DNA of 64,000 bases from Methanoregulaceae archaeon UBA467 (GCA_002503825.1 DASP01000013.1:21968-85967); one strand, 5' to 3'; shown: positions 26,472 to 36,535, numbered from the stretch's first letter. Made by a program: numbers and translations. Notes: generated by a model from the sequence alone, not told the origin.

Positions 26472-28394
26472 TTAACGGAGTCCCTTAATGTCCCATTCTT
26501 CTTCGGCGGGTGCTGCAACTGCCGGTTTTCTCTTCTTGAGGAAGTAAAAGACCAGGAATGCTGCTGCGATTATAATGATGATAACAATTACCATCTTGAT
26601 GATCAGGTCGAGTGCCAGCCCGCCGGCTGAAAACGGCTCCTGTGTCGGCACGGTTGTCGGCACTGTCGTTACCGCGGTCTGTGGCGGAAGAATCGCAAAC
26701 AAACCGTAGATACTTGTATGTGTAATTTTTGCGCTTACGGTCCGGGTGTTGGTGTTGACCGTCGTCGGGATATCTTCCCAGAGTGAGGTCGACGGGTTGT
26801 ACCACTTGATTGACAGGTCCGTGTTCTGCAGGGCAGCCCATTCATTCTCGGGCAGTGTCATACTCAGCGTAAAGTACGGGTCGAATGACGCACCGCCTGG
26901 CTCGATATCATACGCATACCCGGTGAATGCATATCCGGCACCCGCCGGGACCGGCGGGACAGACCCGTCGGGCAGGCGTGCGATGGTGAGCGTTAAAAGC
27001 GGCTTTCCTGCAGCGTCGGTCGGTTTCATGCCCTCAGGCAGCGAAAGGGACCCGACGTTGTCTTCGGCAACGATGACCACGGACTGTGACAGCACAAGGT
27101 CCACGTTCAGGGGGAGCATTCCGCCCGGTGCAGTACCACTACCGGTCGGCGTCGGTGTCGGAGTAACGGTTGCATTCGCTGTGGGCGAGGAGATAAACGC
27201 AGGTGCGTAGAACCCTCCTCCTCCACCGCCGCCACCGCCACCGCCGGCGGGGCTGCTGCTCTTTGTCACGACGATAAAGGTGCTTTTTGTAACCGTACTG
27301 GTACCTGCAGCATTGCCTGCCGTCAGGGTGACGTTATAAGCACCGTTATAATACATGTGGCTCGGGTTCTGCTGGTATGAATTGGCTGAATTATCCCCGA
27401 AGCTCCAGTTCCATGCAGTCGGGTACCCCGTTGTTCTGTCATAGAACTGGACGATGAGCGGTTCGTACCCGTACACCGGCACCGCATCGAATCCCGCTTG
27501 CGGGAAGGTCATATTCGTCCGCAGGTTCAGCTCGGTGGCAGCACCGGACTGGAACGGGAATGTCGCCTGCCACCCGCCTGAGCTGTTTACCGCAAAGCAC
27601 TCTGCCCGGATGCCCCCGATATAAAATTCAATGGGGGCATTTGGAAGTATATTCCCATACACAGCAAGTTTCAGGTCTCCTGCGCTGGTCACCCCATATC
27701 TTCCGGGTACCGTTATGGTGACCGGGTTCCCGGTTGTCGGGCTGATCACTCCGGCTGCCTGGGCCCTGATCTCTGTTCCGGCAGGGACGTTCTCCCCGTT
27801 TGCAAGCACTGCGGTGCCATAGAAATCATGTGGAATGCTTGGAAGGCTTGTAGGTGATGTGGTCGGTCCCGTTGTTGTGGGTGATGTAGTAGGTGATGTT
27901 GTCGGGGAGGTGGTGGGGCTTGTAGTCGGGCTTGTAGTAGGTGATGTGGTCGGAGAAGTCGTCGGGGATGTAGTGGGACTTGTAGTCGGGCTTGTAGTAG
28001 GCGATGTGGTCGGAGAAGTCGTCGGGATAACTCCCTGGACCGCAAGGTTGACTTCTTTTACTCCACCTGCGGTAAACGTCGACGTTTGTGGTGCCTTGTA
28101 ACCGTTCACATAGAATTCCACTGTTATCGTGCAGCCGCAGGAATATTCGTCCGCGGTTACCTGTGCAGCGAGGTAGTCGTATTTCCCGGTTTCGTATACC
28201 GCCTCTTCTCCCCGGACCGTCCCATAGACCTTGGTCTGGATGATCGTTCCCACCGGGGCGGGAATGCCGTTTATTGTAACAGTACCCTGGTAGTTGCAGG
28301 GGATGGGAGGCGGGCTGGATGAATCAGCCGTAACTGAAACGGCTGCACAGAGCAGTATGATGAGTGCCAAAAAAATGAGTGATTTGTGTGTCAT
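26472..28394 (-). CDS. Anchored surface protein with Thr/Ser/Pro stalk, PKD domain and poly-Gly tract
   Basis: A 640-residue exported protein. In order: signal peptide (1-23), a small beta domain (30-148), a long PTTS repeat, a second beta domain starting PHDFYGTAVL, one PKD domain (WSFGDN), a tract of eleven glycines, a Thr/Pro linker, a PGF-pre-PGF-like sandwich (SQSVVIVAEDNVGSLSLPEG), then a C-terminal helix IIKMVIVIIIIIAAAFLVF with basic tail. The stalk is probably heavily O-glycosylated. It follows the next gene upstream by 27 bases and may be co-transcribed. Role: cell-surface, ligand unknown. Confidence 0.85.
   Translation of the reverse strand: MTHKSLIFLALIILLCAAVSVTADSSSPPPIPCNYQGTVTINGIPAPVGTIIQTKVYGTVRGEEAVYETGKYDYLAAQVTADEYSCGCTITVEFYVNGYKAPQTSTFTAGGVKEVNLAVQGVIPTTSPTTSPTTSPTTSPTTSPTTSPTTSPTTSPTTSPTTSPTTSPTTSPTTTGPTTSPTSLPSIPHDFYGTAVLANGENVPAGTEIRAQAAGVISPTTGNPVTITVPGRYGVTSAGDLKLAVYGNILPNAPIEFYIGGIRAECFAVNSSGGWQATFPFQSGAATELNLRTNMTFPQAGFDAVPVYGYEPLIVQFYDRTTGYPTAWNWSFGDNSANSYQQNPSHMYYNGAYNVTLTAGNAAGTSTVTKSTFIVVTKSSSPAGGGGGGGGGGGFYAPAFISSPTANATVTPTPTPTGSGTAPGGMLPLNVDLVLSQSVVIVAEDNVGSLSLPEGMKPTDAAGKPLLTLTIARLPDGSVPPVPAGAGYAFTGYAYDIEPGGASFDPYFTLSMTLPENEWAALQNTDLSIKWYNPSTSLWEDIPTTVNTNTRTVSAKITHTSIYGLFAILPPQTAVTTVPTTVPTQEPFSAGGLALDLIIKMVIVIIIIIAAAFLVFYFLKKRKPAVAAPAEEEWDIKGLR
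27841..28024 (-). repeat. 12-base coding repeat (PTTS) with a 60-base duplication
   Basis: The stalk is encoded by about a dozen 12-base units. Superimposed on this, 27901-27960 and 27961-28020 are near-identical 60-base blocks (I count 4 differences), pointing to a recent tandem duplication. The repeat keeps the frame and so should vary in length between strains. Confidence 0.85.
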
Positions 28395-28421
28395 TGCGCT
28401 CCTCAGGGGGGTGTCCCGTTA

Positions 28422-31367
28422 TCAGGCGCTGATTGCCGCCAGGGTTCCCGGGCTGTTCATGAAGAGCCAGTATCCCTTCGTGGGATACATCGGGTTCGTA
28501 TCGCTGTGGCTCCCTGTCCCTCCGTTGATGAGCGATGTCTCGTATGCCTGTAAAGACCCTGAAAACCCGATCGCCTGTGTCCACTGGTTCTTCACTGAGA
28601 TTAAGTCGTCCTTTGCGGCTGCAGCGCTCACGTCAGAGTATCCTATCGCATTCCAGCCGGTGTACAGTTGTTTTGTCGGCGGGGTCTGCAGTGGATCGTT
28701 CCTGAATGTCAGCGGGACTTCCTTGTAGCCTGCCGAATAGATCCAGATGCCGTCGAGGGGCTGCACCACGCTTGATGCAGTCATCTGCATCCAGACGCCT
28801 GACCCGGCGTCATAGAGATAGATCGAGTGGCCTGCGGTGTCGACATTTGCAAAGACGACTCCTGCAGTCTTTGCACTGTCAGCAAGGACCCGTGGGGTGG
28901 AGATGAAGTTCCACCCTGAATACAGGTATATGGTGTTGCTGCCCGGTACAGGGGTCTGCGTGGTGGTTACGGTCGGGGTTGGTCCTGCACCGGATACGAT
29001 AATGTACCCATTTTTACTTGTCGATGAAGTTCCACTTACTCCTGTAACTGTCAAGCTAACGTCATATGTGCCTTGTTGAGTGTAAATATGCACTGGATTC
29101 TTCTCAGTTGAGGTATATCCATCTCCAAAGGTCCAACTCCATGAAGTTGGGGAACCGGTTGATAAGTCATTAAATTGTACCGTTAAAGGTGCGGGTCCAT
29201 TAACAGGCATTCCTCCGAAATTTGCAGAGAGGGGGTTATATTCCTGAATAGTGAAATGAAGCAGGACATATTCATCATCAATCATGGGATTGTTGAGTGC
29301 ATCTTGTAATGCTTGTGATGCAGTGGTGCCTGTTATGCAATCCGTTCCGTCATATTGGAACAGTTTACTCCACTTTACCGGAACAGCACCGACAACAAAT
29401 AACTTACCATTGTTCTCTAACGGACTTGGTTGAGTTGGTGAAATGTCGGCTGCTGGGCGATCGATTTCCCGGATAACGTCGAATTCATGATTATACATTG
29501 GGTGCTGGAGGATAACATCATAAATACCTGATTTTAACTGTTTAAGGTCAATCAGGGATGAGAGAGAAATTGAGAATGTATCATCGCATAATACCGGTAT
29601 AACACTGCGAATTAACCTCGCACTACCTACTTTATTCTCTCCAAATACCCACATCACAATCTTTTTCTCGGGATTTCCTGTTGTTTTACCTTGAATAACA
29701 ATATCTGTCTGGTTACAACAATCGACTGCCACGGACGAAGGTGAAAGAGAAGCAGTGATTTCAGGTTTAAGGAATGTTATCTGAGCACTTGACCACGCTG
29801 CACATCCCGGGCTTGGTCCGCCACATGCACCGCATGCGATCTTTGTAAGAGCAGATTTATCGTTTGGTTTACTGGCGGCATAGATTTCGTAGTCTCCTAA
29901 CTCAATCGGGAGATCTTTTGTCTTCCAGATGTACTGCCATTTATTGTTTATCACTGAAACTCGTGTGAAGGTAAATGCCTGAGTATTCACTACAGGTAAT
30001 TTTCCTGATGTCAGATTCGCACCACATGGTGGTTGACAGGGGCCCGTCATGAACAAATACGTGGATGCACTATCAAAATTTGTACCAGTAATTGTAATGC
30101 CTTCTCCCAGATAGGCAGTGCTGTTCATCGATATAGTGACCTCACCCAGATTAACAGTCATAATTTGTTCATCATAAACAGGAGAAGTAATTTCCACTCC
30201 GACCCTTTCAGCACGAATTATATATGATCCAGGTTTTGTATCAGGATTTGTTCTGAATGTGATATATTTAACATATTTTTTGAGATCTGAATCCCATTGG
30301 GTCCTGCTTTCAGTGTAATATTTTGTTCCGTTATATGGGTATTTTGGCACACTCCCACGAACGGTCATATTATTACAATTCCCACATTCGAATGGTGTGT
30401 TTCCTATATCAAATGGACCATTTTCAGGATCAAATTTTAAATCATATCCCGGTTCAATAAGTGGGGGTTGGTCACATTCATACCCCGTCATCTTTAAAGG
30501 ACATTCTTTGACCCAAAGAATGAATTCTGTTGATGGTAATCCTTCGACTCGTACAGTTGAGGTATTACCCCTTAGAATTGTTGGGTCCATTAAAGTAAGT
30601 TTTATCTGATCTAGTTCAAGTTGGATAGTTTTAGATGATGATATGGCTTTCTCCTTATTGTTAGAATTTAAACTGTTTGCAAAACATTCAGCCCAGACAT
30701 AATATGTTCCTACTTTATAGTAGGTTTTACCTGATGGTTCAACAATACCGGTATTCCATCCCGTGGTTGTATTACCTTTTGCTGTCCAATAATAAGGTGA
30801 ACTATTAACGTATAAATCGATTAGGGATGTTTTTTGTGTTAGCGAAAGGCCATATAATTCACTGTATTGTAACCCATCAGGGTTTTTAACCACGATATTA
30901 ATAATGCCAGATGCCCCCGGTCTCTCTGCAATTTGATAGAGGTTTGTATCAACTCTGAAGTTAACCCAGGTACCTTGAGTTACCTGACCGTTTGTTACGT
31001 CAATATCTCCGGCTTTATCATGAATTCTTATGTCGATACTTGGTTCTTCAACAAAGAAAGCTAATACCTTTCCTTCGCCATTCATGTAGTACCAAGATCC
31101 TTTTCTTTCGTTGAAGACTAACGGATCAACATAAAAATTCGATAAATCTGGGATATATAACTGATAAGGCACGCTTGTTTCAGATGCCCACCAGAAAACT
31201 GTTGATACACCTTCTGGTACTGTCGCAGTAATATCTAATCCTTCTTCTCCGATGAAAACATGTCCCCCTGAAGGAACTATGCTATTATCCGCCGATACCG
31301 GTATCGCCACTGCTGTAATAGCGATGGCTAAAATGACACAATAGAGTAAGCACTGTTGAAGCTTCAT
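28422..31367 (-). CDS. DUF3821-type surface protein with PKD domain, mosaic composition
   Basis: A 981-residue exported protein. The start at 31367 gives the signal MKLQQCLLYCVILAIAITAV; the frame is open to 31427. The N-terminus (GGHVFIGEEGLDITATVPEG) looks like the DUF3821 domain of Methanomicrobiales. Several beta domains with cysteine pairs follow (CPLK...CD, CGNC, CGACGG, CC), then one PKD domain (WTFGDG), a Thr/Pro linker and a C-terminal domain (YLYSGWNFISTP, QLYTGWNAIGY). There is no clear membrane anchor. About 29000-31370 is visibly AT-richer, with ATA and AAA codons, than the 3' part and neighbours, suggesting that the 5' portion was acquired or recombined. Confidence 0.82.
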   Translation of the reverse strand: MKLQQCLLYCVILAIAITAVAIPVSADNSIVPSGGHVFIGEEGLDITATVPEGVSTVFWWASETSVPYQLYIPDLSNFYVDPLVFNERKGSWYYMNGEGKVLAFFVEEPSIDIRIHDKAGDIDVTNGQVTQGTWVNFRVDTNLYQIAERPGASGIINIVVKNPDGLQYSELYGLSLTQKTSLIDLYVNSSPYYWTAKGNTTTGWNTGIVEPSGKTYYKVGTYYVWAECFANSLNSNNKEKAISSSKTIQLELDQIKLTLMDPTILRGNTSTVRVEGLPSTEFILWVKECPLKMTGYECDQPPLIEPGYDLKFDPENGPFDIGNTPFECGNCNNMTVRGSVPKYPYNGTKYYTESRTQWDSDLKKYVKYITFRTNPDTKPGSYIIRAERVGVEITSPVYDEQIMTVNLGEVTISMNSTAYLGEGITITGTNFDSASTYLFMTGPCQPPCGANLTSGKLPVVNTQAFTFTRVSVINNKWQYIWKTKDLPIELGDYEIYAASKPNDKSALTKIACGACGGPSPGCAAWSSAQITFLKPEITASLSPSSVAVDCCNQTDIVIQGKTTGNPEKKIVMWVFGENKVGSARLIRSVIPVLCDDTFSISLSSLIDLKQLKSGIYDVILQHPMYNHEFDVIREIDRPAADISPTQPSPLENNGKLFVVGAVPVKWSKLFQYDGTDCITGTTASQALQDALNNPMIDDEYVLLHFTIQEYNPLSANFGGMPVNGPAPLTVQFNDLSTGSPTSWSWTFGDGYTSTEKNPVHIYTQQGTYDVSLTVTGVSGTSSTSKNGYIIVSGAGPTPTVTTTQTPVPGSNTIYLYSGWNFISTPRVLADSAKTAGVVFANVDTAGHSIYLYDAGSGVWMQMTASSVVQPLDGIWIYSAGYKEVPLTFRNDPLQTPPTKQLYTGWNAIGYSDVSAAAAKDDLISVKNQWTQAIGFSGSLQAYETSLINGGTGSHSDTNPMYPTKGYWLFMNSPGTLAAISA

Positions 31368-31448
31368 TTTGTTCAGCACCACCTTGATTGAAATATTATA
31401 ATCGAGAGGCGATCCAGAAAGTGCCACCTCATGGATAGATCCTCTCTT

Positions 31449-31458
31449 TTATATACTC
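31449..31458 (-). promoter_or_regulatory. TATA element for the DUF3821-type gene
   Basis: GTATATAAAAG on the minus strand, about 85 bases before the start at 31367, predicts a leader of about 60 bases. The rest of 31459-31669 is AT-rich and shows no gene. Confidence 0.5.
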
Positions 31459-31669
31459 TGGATTGGAACAAGAAACTAATATAGTTTTCTCTTCGTATCA
31501 GAAGAATGTACTTCGCTGATCACGGATTTTAAAACATTGATCGTCGGATTTGAACAAAAATTTCAGATTGGAATGTAACAAAAAGTATTTATAGTAAAAT
31601 GATTTTTCTGCTGGAAAAGTTTTTTTTAAATGGTGTATCTGAAGACAAATAACGGGAAAATGAGCGTAA

Positions 31670-31961
31670 TTATTTGAGATCGTTCTCAAATAACTGCTCT
31701 TCCTTCTTCGGAGGCCGTGCCTGCCTTTTGATCATGTATACTGCAGCCGCTGCGACTGCTGCAATGATGACGATGACCGGAATGACCAGCAGCCACGGGA
31801 AATGCGCTGAAACCGGTGTCGTCTGCGGGATCTGCGTTGCTGTCACGGTCACCGGCGGGCTCATAATCCCGAAGAGGCCGCAGGTACCACCGGTACAGAT
31901 GGTTGCGCGTACAGTCCGGGCAGCCGGATCAACCGTCGAAGTGAGTGTATTTCAGACATAA
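31670..31961 (-). pseudogene. 3' remnant of a PKD-type surface protein
   Basis: The frame encodes TVDPAARTVRATICTGGTCG, then a linker TQIPQTTPVSAHFPW, a membrane helix and the end LFENDLK. It matches the end of the gene at 32507-36454 almost residue for residue (TIDPAARTVRATICTGGTYG; TQIPQTTPVSAPFPW; LFENDLK). Matching stops upstream at about 31961, where a TGA is in frame and no start is available. It is a truncated duplicate, probably left by recombination. Confidence 0.82.
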
Positions 31962-32063
31962 AAGGTCTCACTGCTACTATCTGCAGGTCACCGTTCTCAT
32001 TTCGCAGGACTTCCCCGGTTCTCAGTCAGCCTCGTCATCGTGAGTCTGCAACCCGGACAGATG

Positions 32064-32414
32064 CACCCTGTCCTTCAGCAGATGCACCCGGATTACCCTG
32101 TCCTTCAGCAGTCCCCGGCACCTGCTGAAGGCTAAATCCCGTGTTATTTTGTGTTTGTTCACTCAACGGCGCTATTTGGAAAGAATTTGAAATCTATCCT
32201 TCAGCAGTTGCAGGTTCAGATACACAGAGTCATAGTGAGGCAGATGCTGAAAGTGTGCACTCTATACTTTCAGATTTGCTGAAGGATAGACTACTGTACA
32301 CACACATATGTGTATATATACACTTAAAATAGGAATTCACGCCATTAAAATCCGTTTTCTATCCTTCAGCACCTGCTGAAGGACTGCTGAAGGACTGCTG
32401 AAGTGCTGAAGGAC
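32064..32414. repeat. Cluster of CTGCTGAAGGA motifs in both orientations
   Basis: At least eight copies of TCCTTCAGCA or its complement: 32071, 32101, 32121 (inverted), 32197, 32276 (inverted), 32361, and three tandem inverted units from 32373 to 32413. CTATCCTTCAGCA near 32195 and TGCTGAAGGATAG near 32277 are perfect 13-base inverted copies enclosing about 70 bases. CCTTCAGCACCTGCTGAAGG at 32363 is a near-perfect hairpin. No gene is visible between 31962 and 32506. Confidence 0.85.
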
Positions 32415-32506
32415 AGGTGTCATTCCCATACGGGTCACCATCGGGTTCGGGGCTTCACTATTCAACATTAAAAAGAAGATAAAAAATAATCGAAAAAAAG
32501 CCGTAA

Positions 32507-35500
32507 TTATTTGAGATCGTTCTCAAATAACTCCTTTTCTTCTTTCGGTGGCTTTGACCGTCTTCCAATCAGGTATACTGCAGCCGCCACGACCGCTGCA
32601 ATGATAACGACGACCGGAATGACCAGCATCCACGGGAATGGCGCTGAAACAGGCGTTGTTTGTGGGATCTGCGTTTCAGTCACCGTTCCGGTCACAGGGG
32701 TGGTGATGATCCCGAAGAGACCGTACGTGCCTCCGGTGCAGATGGTTGCGCGGACGGTCCGGGCAGCCGGATCAATTGTTGTCGGGAGTGTCTCCCATGT
32801 CCCTGTCCCAGAATTATACTTCATTATAGTCAGGTCTGTTGTCTCAAGTGCACCCCACTGCTCACCGGTGAATGACATGACCAGCGTGACGCACGGGTCG
32901 AACGATGCCGCGAACGGCTGGATAAGGTACGCAAACCCTGTAAATGCATATGGTGCCCCCGGCATCTGCGGGAGCGACCCGTCAGCGGCAGGGGTTACAA
33001 GGAGATTTGTCAGGGGCTGCCCGTCTCCGTCAACAGGCCTGACCCCGGCACCGATGATAACCGATGCGACACCGTCGGGTGAGACGATAACCACCGATTG
33101 CGTGGTAATATTATTTGCATCGAGCGGAATCGCCCCTGAAGGTGTGGGCACCGGAGTCTGGGTCAGCGTCGCCGTTGGAGTCGTGGTGTTTCCGACATAG
33201 AATGTGCCGCTGCCGCCGCCGCCGCCACCGCCACCGCCACCGCGGCGGTAGACCCTGATGAATGCCGGTTTGATGACCGTTGAATTACCTGTCGCACTCG
33301 TCACGGTAAGTTTCACGGTGTAATCACCGTTGTAATAGAGGTTCAGCGGGTTCTGGTCGGTTGAGGTCCTGCCGTCACCGAACTCCCAGTACCACGAGAC
33401 CGGGTTTCCGAGGGAGGTATCGGTGAAATAAACCAATAACGGCTCGTATCCCTGCACCGGGTCAGCGGTGAAGTTTGCAACCGGGTATGGACTCGCTCCG
33501 ACCTCGATATATCCGCTCTTTGATTCGGTGTCACTCCCCATGGAGTTGCTGACGGTCAGGTTCACCGTGTATGTCCCGGGCATCCCATAGACATGGACCG
33601 GGTCCCGTTCTGCTGAACCCAAACCGTCACCAAATGTCCATGACCATTCGTCAGGACCGCCTGATGACAGATCCGTGAACGCCACAGTGAGTGGTGCAAG
33701 TCCGTTTCTCGGGCTTCCCGAAAATTCTGCTACGGGCGGGTAGGTAAATACATGGATGTAATTGATCCTGGTCTCGGTATCAGACCCCCCTACGTTCCTG
33801 GCGGTAAGCGAGACGGTGTAGTTGCCCGGGTCACGGAAGATGTGTTCGGGATTCTGTAGTGACGATGTCCCGCCGTCTCCGAAGTTCCATGACCATTCAT
33901 AGGGCGATCCGCCCGAGAGATCGGTAAACCGCACGTGAAGCGGCGCCATGCCTTCTGTGATGTTCGCGGTAAAGTTCGCCACCGGTGCGGGCGGAAGTCC
34001 GCTGACCGTAATATAGCCTGGCTTTATCGCAGTACTCTCTCCGCCCTGCCCGTCCCGTATCGTCAGCGAAACCGTGAATGTTCCCGTTGCCTGGTAGACA
34101 TGAGACGGGTTGGCAGCATTTGAGGTCCCCCCGTCCCCGAATGACCATGCCCACTGGTTATGCACACCGGTTGAAGCGTCCATAAACTGGACGGTCAGCG
34201 GAACGAATCCCGCCTGCGGGTACCCGTTGAAATCGGCCTGTAATCCCGGTGTTGAAACCGTAATATACCCTGCTTTATGCACGGTACTCTGCCCGTATGC
34301 ATTGGATACCGTCAGGGTTACATTGTACGTGCCCGGGGACTGGTATACGTGTGCCGGGCTCTGCTGGGTTGAATTTCCGGTGCCGTCCCCGAAGTTCCAG
34401 TTCCAGAATGTCGGATAGCCGGTAGAATTGTCGATAAACTGGACTGAGAGAGGTGCGGTTCCGGATCTCGGGCTTCCTGTGAAATCCGCGGCAAGAGGAA
34501 TTTCAGCAACATTCAGATCGAGGAGGGTGATAGTTCCTGCATTGTACGGATAGGAATCCTGCCAACCGGTCCCGGCCGATACGTCCCTGCACCGTGCCAT
34601 GAAACCGTTTACATAGAATGTTATGGGCGAACCCTGCGTTATTCCCCCCTGTATGAGGAGTTTTGGTGAGAGGGCTCCGGGGTACCCGTAATATCCCGGC
34701 AGGTTGGTCTGTATCGATCCTCCCCCGCCGGTTACCACACCGCGTATGGTGCTGTATGCAGGTGCCGGTTCACCAAGGATGGTAACATTTCCATAAAATG
34801 CATGTGGGAGCGGTGGAACGCCTGTAACCGTGATATAACCGGTTTTTTGGAGCGTTGATCCACCGTATTCATTATTTACGGTGAGAGTGACGGTATAGGT
34901 TCCCGTAGATGTGTAGGTATGACCGGGGTTATCCATGGTTGAATTTACGGTGCCGTCCCCGAAGTTCCATGAACAGGAGGTTGGCGACCCTGTTGAAAGG
35001 TCAGTGAACTGGACGGTAAGCGGTGACGGACCCTGTTGTGGTTCCGCTGAAAATTCAGCGACCGGAGATTCATAAATAAGGATCTCTGACTGGTCGAACC
35101 CTTTTATCCCGCAGTCACTGTCTGTCCCCAGGGCATAGACATAATATTCCCCGTTTGTCAGCCCTGCAAGTGATGCAGATGGTACTACCGCATATGATGA
35201 ACCAATGGCATACCCTGAGGACCCGAAGCCCGGGGTGATGACAATCGAACCTTCTTCCGGATCAACGGGCACGCCTCCTACCCTGAGAATGGAAAATGTA
35301 AGTGCGTTGTTAATCCCGGAAGGGTTGATGAGTGAAGTCAGTCCTGACAGGATGGGGTTGCCGCCGATGAGCCCTGCATTTACCGGGTCATCAAGTGTTC
35401 CGGTAATGTTCTCCATGTCGACGTCGATCCTGATATCGTAGGTTTCGGGCTTTTTTATAAGCAGGTATGCGACTTTATCGATTCCGGAAGCGTGTTCAAA

Positions 35501-36454
35501 CGTCAGGGTGAGATCGTGCGCATCCTTTTTATTATACTGATACGGCCGGGACATCCCGGCAAGTTCGAGCTGATTATCTCCATTGAGGATGGCAACCGGC
35601 CAGAGGGCATAGGTGATGATCTTCTCGTCTGCCTGGTCGTAGGTGAATGCAGCCATCATGTAGTCGCCGGGAACGGGCTGTGCACCTGATGCAGGATTGG
35701 AGAGGTCCAGTGCGTAATTCCTGTTCTCTGTAAATGAGGAAAGGTCAACAATATTGTGTGCGAGGGTGTACGAGAGGTTGTCCTTGTCAAAATCACTTGA
35801 GTTGATGACCCCCGAGGTGATATAGGTATTAGTGGATGGAATTATTGCGATAATCCCACGTCCGGTAATAAAATAAATGATATCTGATGAATTGAATAAC
35901 GCTCCCACACTGCTCTGGTCTGCAGATTCGTTCACCTTGTAGACCAGAATATTTCCTGTCGCACCCGGAACCTCGCAGTGGACGGTCGGGACGTTGAGGT
36001 TTATATAGGTGTCATAGCCATTCCAGTCCGACCAGTCGGTTACTGAATCGAGCGGCCCGAGTATCGTGAGTGTGTTTCCGGAACATTCCGCGGTTTGAGA
36101 AGAGAATACCCGCCTTAAATTCCTTATATTTGGTGAGACGAGATGTTTTAAGTCAGAATCGTCACCCGCGGTGCTGAGGAGCTGAACCTGTGACTGTGAA
36201 AAATTCATAACGTCAATGCTCTCAACGGAACTGACAGACATCTGTTTGAATGTCTGGGCGTGGCTGAGGTCCAGGCGCGCAAAGATAGTATCTGGCGAAC
36301 CGGTACATATTCCCGGCAGGCAGAAACATAGTATCAGGATGAGCAGCATGCATGGGAACAATGAATGTACCTTTATGATGCTGTTTAATCCTGGATTATC
36401 GCCTGATTTCGTAAATCGACTTGATAATTGTCTTTTTTCGGTCATACAATCCAT
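32507..36454 (-). CDS. Large anchored surface protein with six PKD domains
   Basis: About 1315 residues. After a signal segment (SLFPCMLLILILCFCLPGIC) comes a long N-terminal domain, then PKD 1 (WNFGDGTVNS), a PHAFYGNVTI beta domain, then five PKD domains in a row (WNFGDG, WSFGDG, WNFGDG, WTFGDG, WEFGDG). A ten-glycine tract, a Thr/Pro linker, a PGF-pre-PGF-like sandwich and a C-terminal helix with basic tail and LFENDLK end complete it. The start is uncertain between ATGs at 36454 and 36445; a TTG at 36481 is less likely. A TATA element lies at 36536-36550. Probably a rod-like cell-surface adhesin or S-layer-associated protein. Confidence 0.87.
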   Translation of the reverse strand: MDCMTEKRQLSSRFTKSGDNPGLNSIIKVHSLFPCMLLILILCFCLPGICTGSPDTIFARLDLSHAQTFKQMSVSSVESIDVMNFSQSQVQLLSTAGDDSDLKHLVSPNIRNLRRVFSSQTAECSGNTLTILGPLDSVTDWSDWNGYDTYINLNVPTVHCEVPGATGNILVYKVNESADQSSVGALFNSSDIIYFITGRGIIAIIPSTNTYITSGVINSSDFDKDNLSYTLAHNIVDLSSFTENRNYALDLSNPASGAQPVPGDYMMAAFTYDQADEKIITYALWPVAILNGDNQLELAGMSRPYQYNKKDAHDLTLTFEHASGIDKVAYLLIKKPETYDIRIDVDMENITGTLDDPVNAGLIGGNPILSGLTSLINPSGINNALTFSILRVGGVPVDPEEGSIVITPGFGSSGYAIGSSYAVVPSASLAGLTNGEYYVYALGTDSDCGIKGFDQSEILIYESPVAEFSAEPQQGPSPLTVQFTDLSTGSPTSCSWNFGDGTVNSTMDNPGHTYTSTGTYTVTLTVNNEYGGSTLQKTGYITVTGVPPLPHAFYGNVTILGEPAPAYSTIRGVVTGGGGSIQTNLPGYYGYPGALSPKLLIQGGITQGSPITFYVNGFMARCRDVSAGTGWQDSYPYNAGTITLLDLNVAEIPLAADFTGSPRSGTAPLSVQFIDNSTGYPTFWNWNFGDGTGNSTQQSPAHVYQSPGTYNVTLTVSNAYGQSTVHKAGYITVSTPGLQADFNGYPQAGFVPLTVQFMDASTGVHNQWAWSFGDGGTSNAANPSHVYQATGTFTVSLTIRDGQGGESTAIKPGYITVSGLPPAPVANFTANITEGMAPLHVRFTDLSGGSPYEWSWNFGDGGTSSLQNPEHIFRDPGNYTVSLTARNVGGSDTETRINYIHVFTYPPVAEFSGSPRNGLAPLTVAFTDLSSGGPDEWSWTFGDGLGSAERDPVHVYGMPGTYTVNLTVSNSMGSDTESKSGYIEVGASPYPVANFTADPVQGYEPLLVYFTDTSLGNPVSWYWEFGDGRTSTDQNPLNLYYNGDYTVKLTVTSATGNSTVIKPAFIRVYRRGGGGGGGGGGSGTFYVGNTTTPTATLTQTPVPTPSGAIPLDANNITTQSVVIVSPDGVASVIIGAGVRPVDGDGQPLTNLLVTPAADGSLPQMPGAPYAFTGFAYLIQPFAASFDPCVTLVMSFTGEQWGALETTDLTIMKYNSGTGTWETLPTTIDPAARTVRATICTGGTYGLFGIITTPVTGTVTETQIPQTTPVSAPFPWMLVIPVVVIIAAVVAAAVYLIGRRSKPPKEEKELFENDLK

Positions 36455-36535
36455 CCCGGCAACTTCTCTCCCTATTGCCAATACACCGCTTCTACAGCCA
36501 CTGCTCGCAGAATCGCTGGTTTATCCGGAAGAGTA

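Noticed and set aside
27835..28101. Open frame encoding a VVGDVVGEVVG repeat
   Set aside because: Antisense reading of the PTTS-coding repeat in the surface gene.
32064..32414. CRISPR array
   Set aside because: Repeats are about 11 bases, occur in both orientations and are unevenly spaced, with no cas genes nearby.
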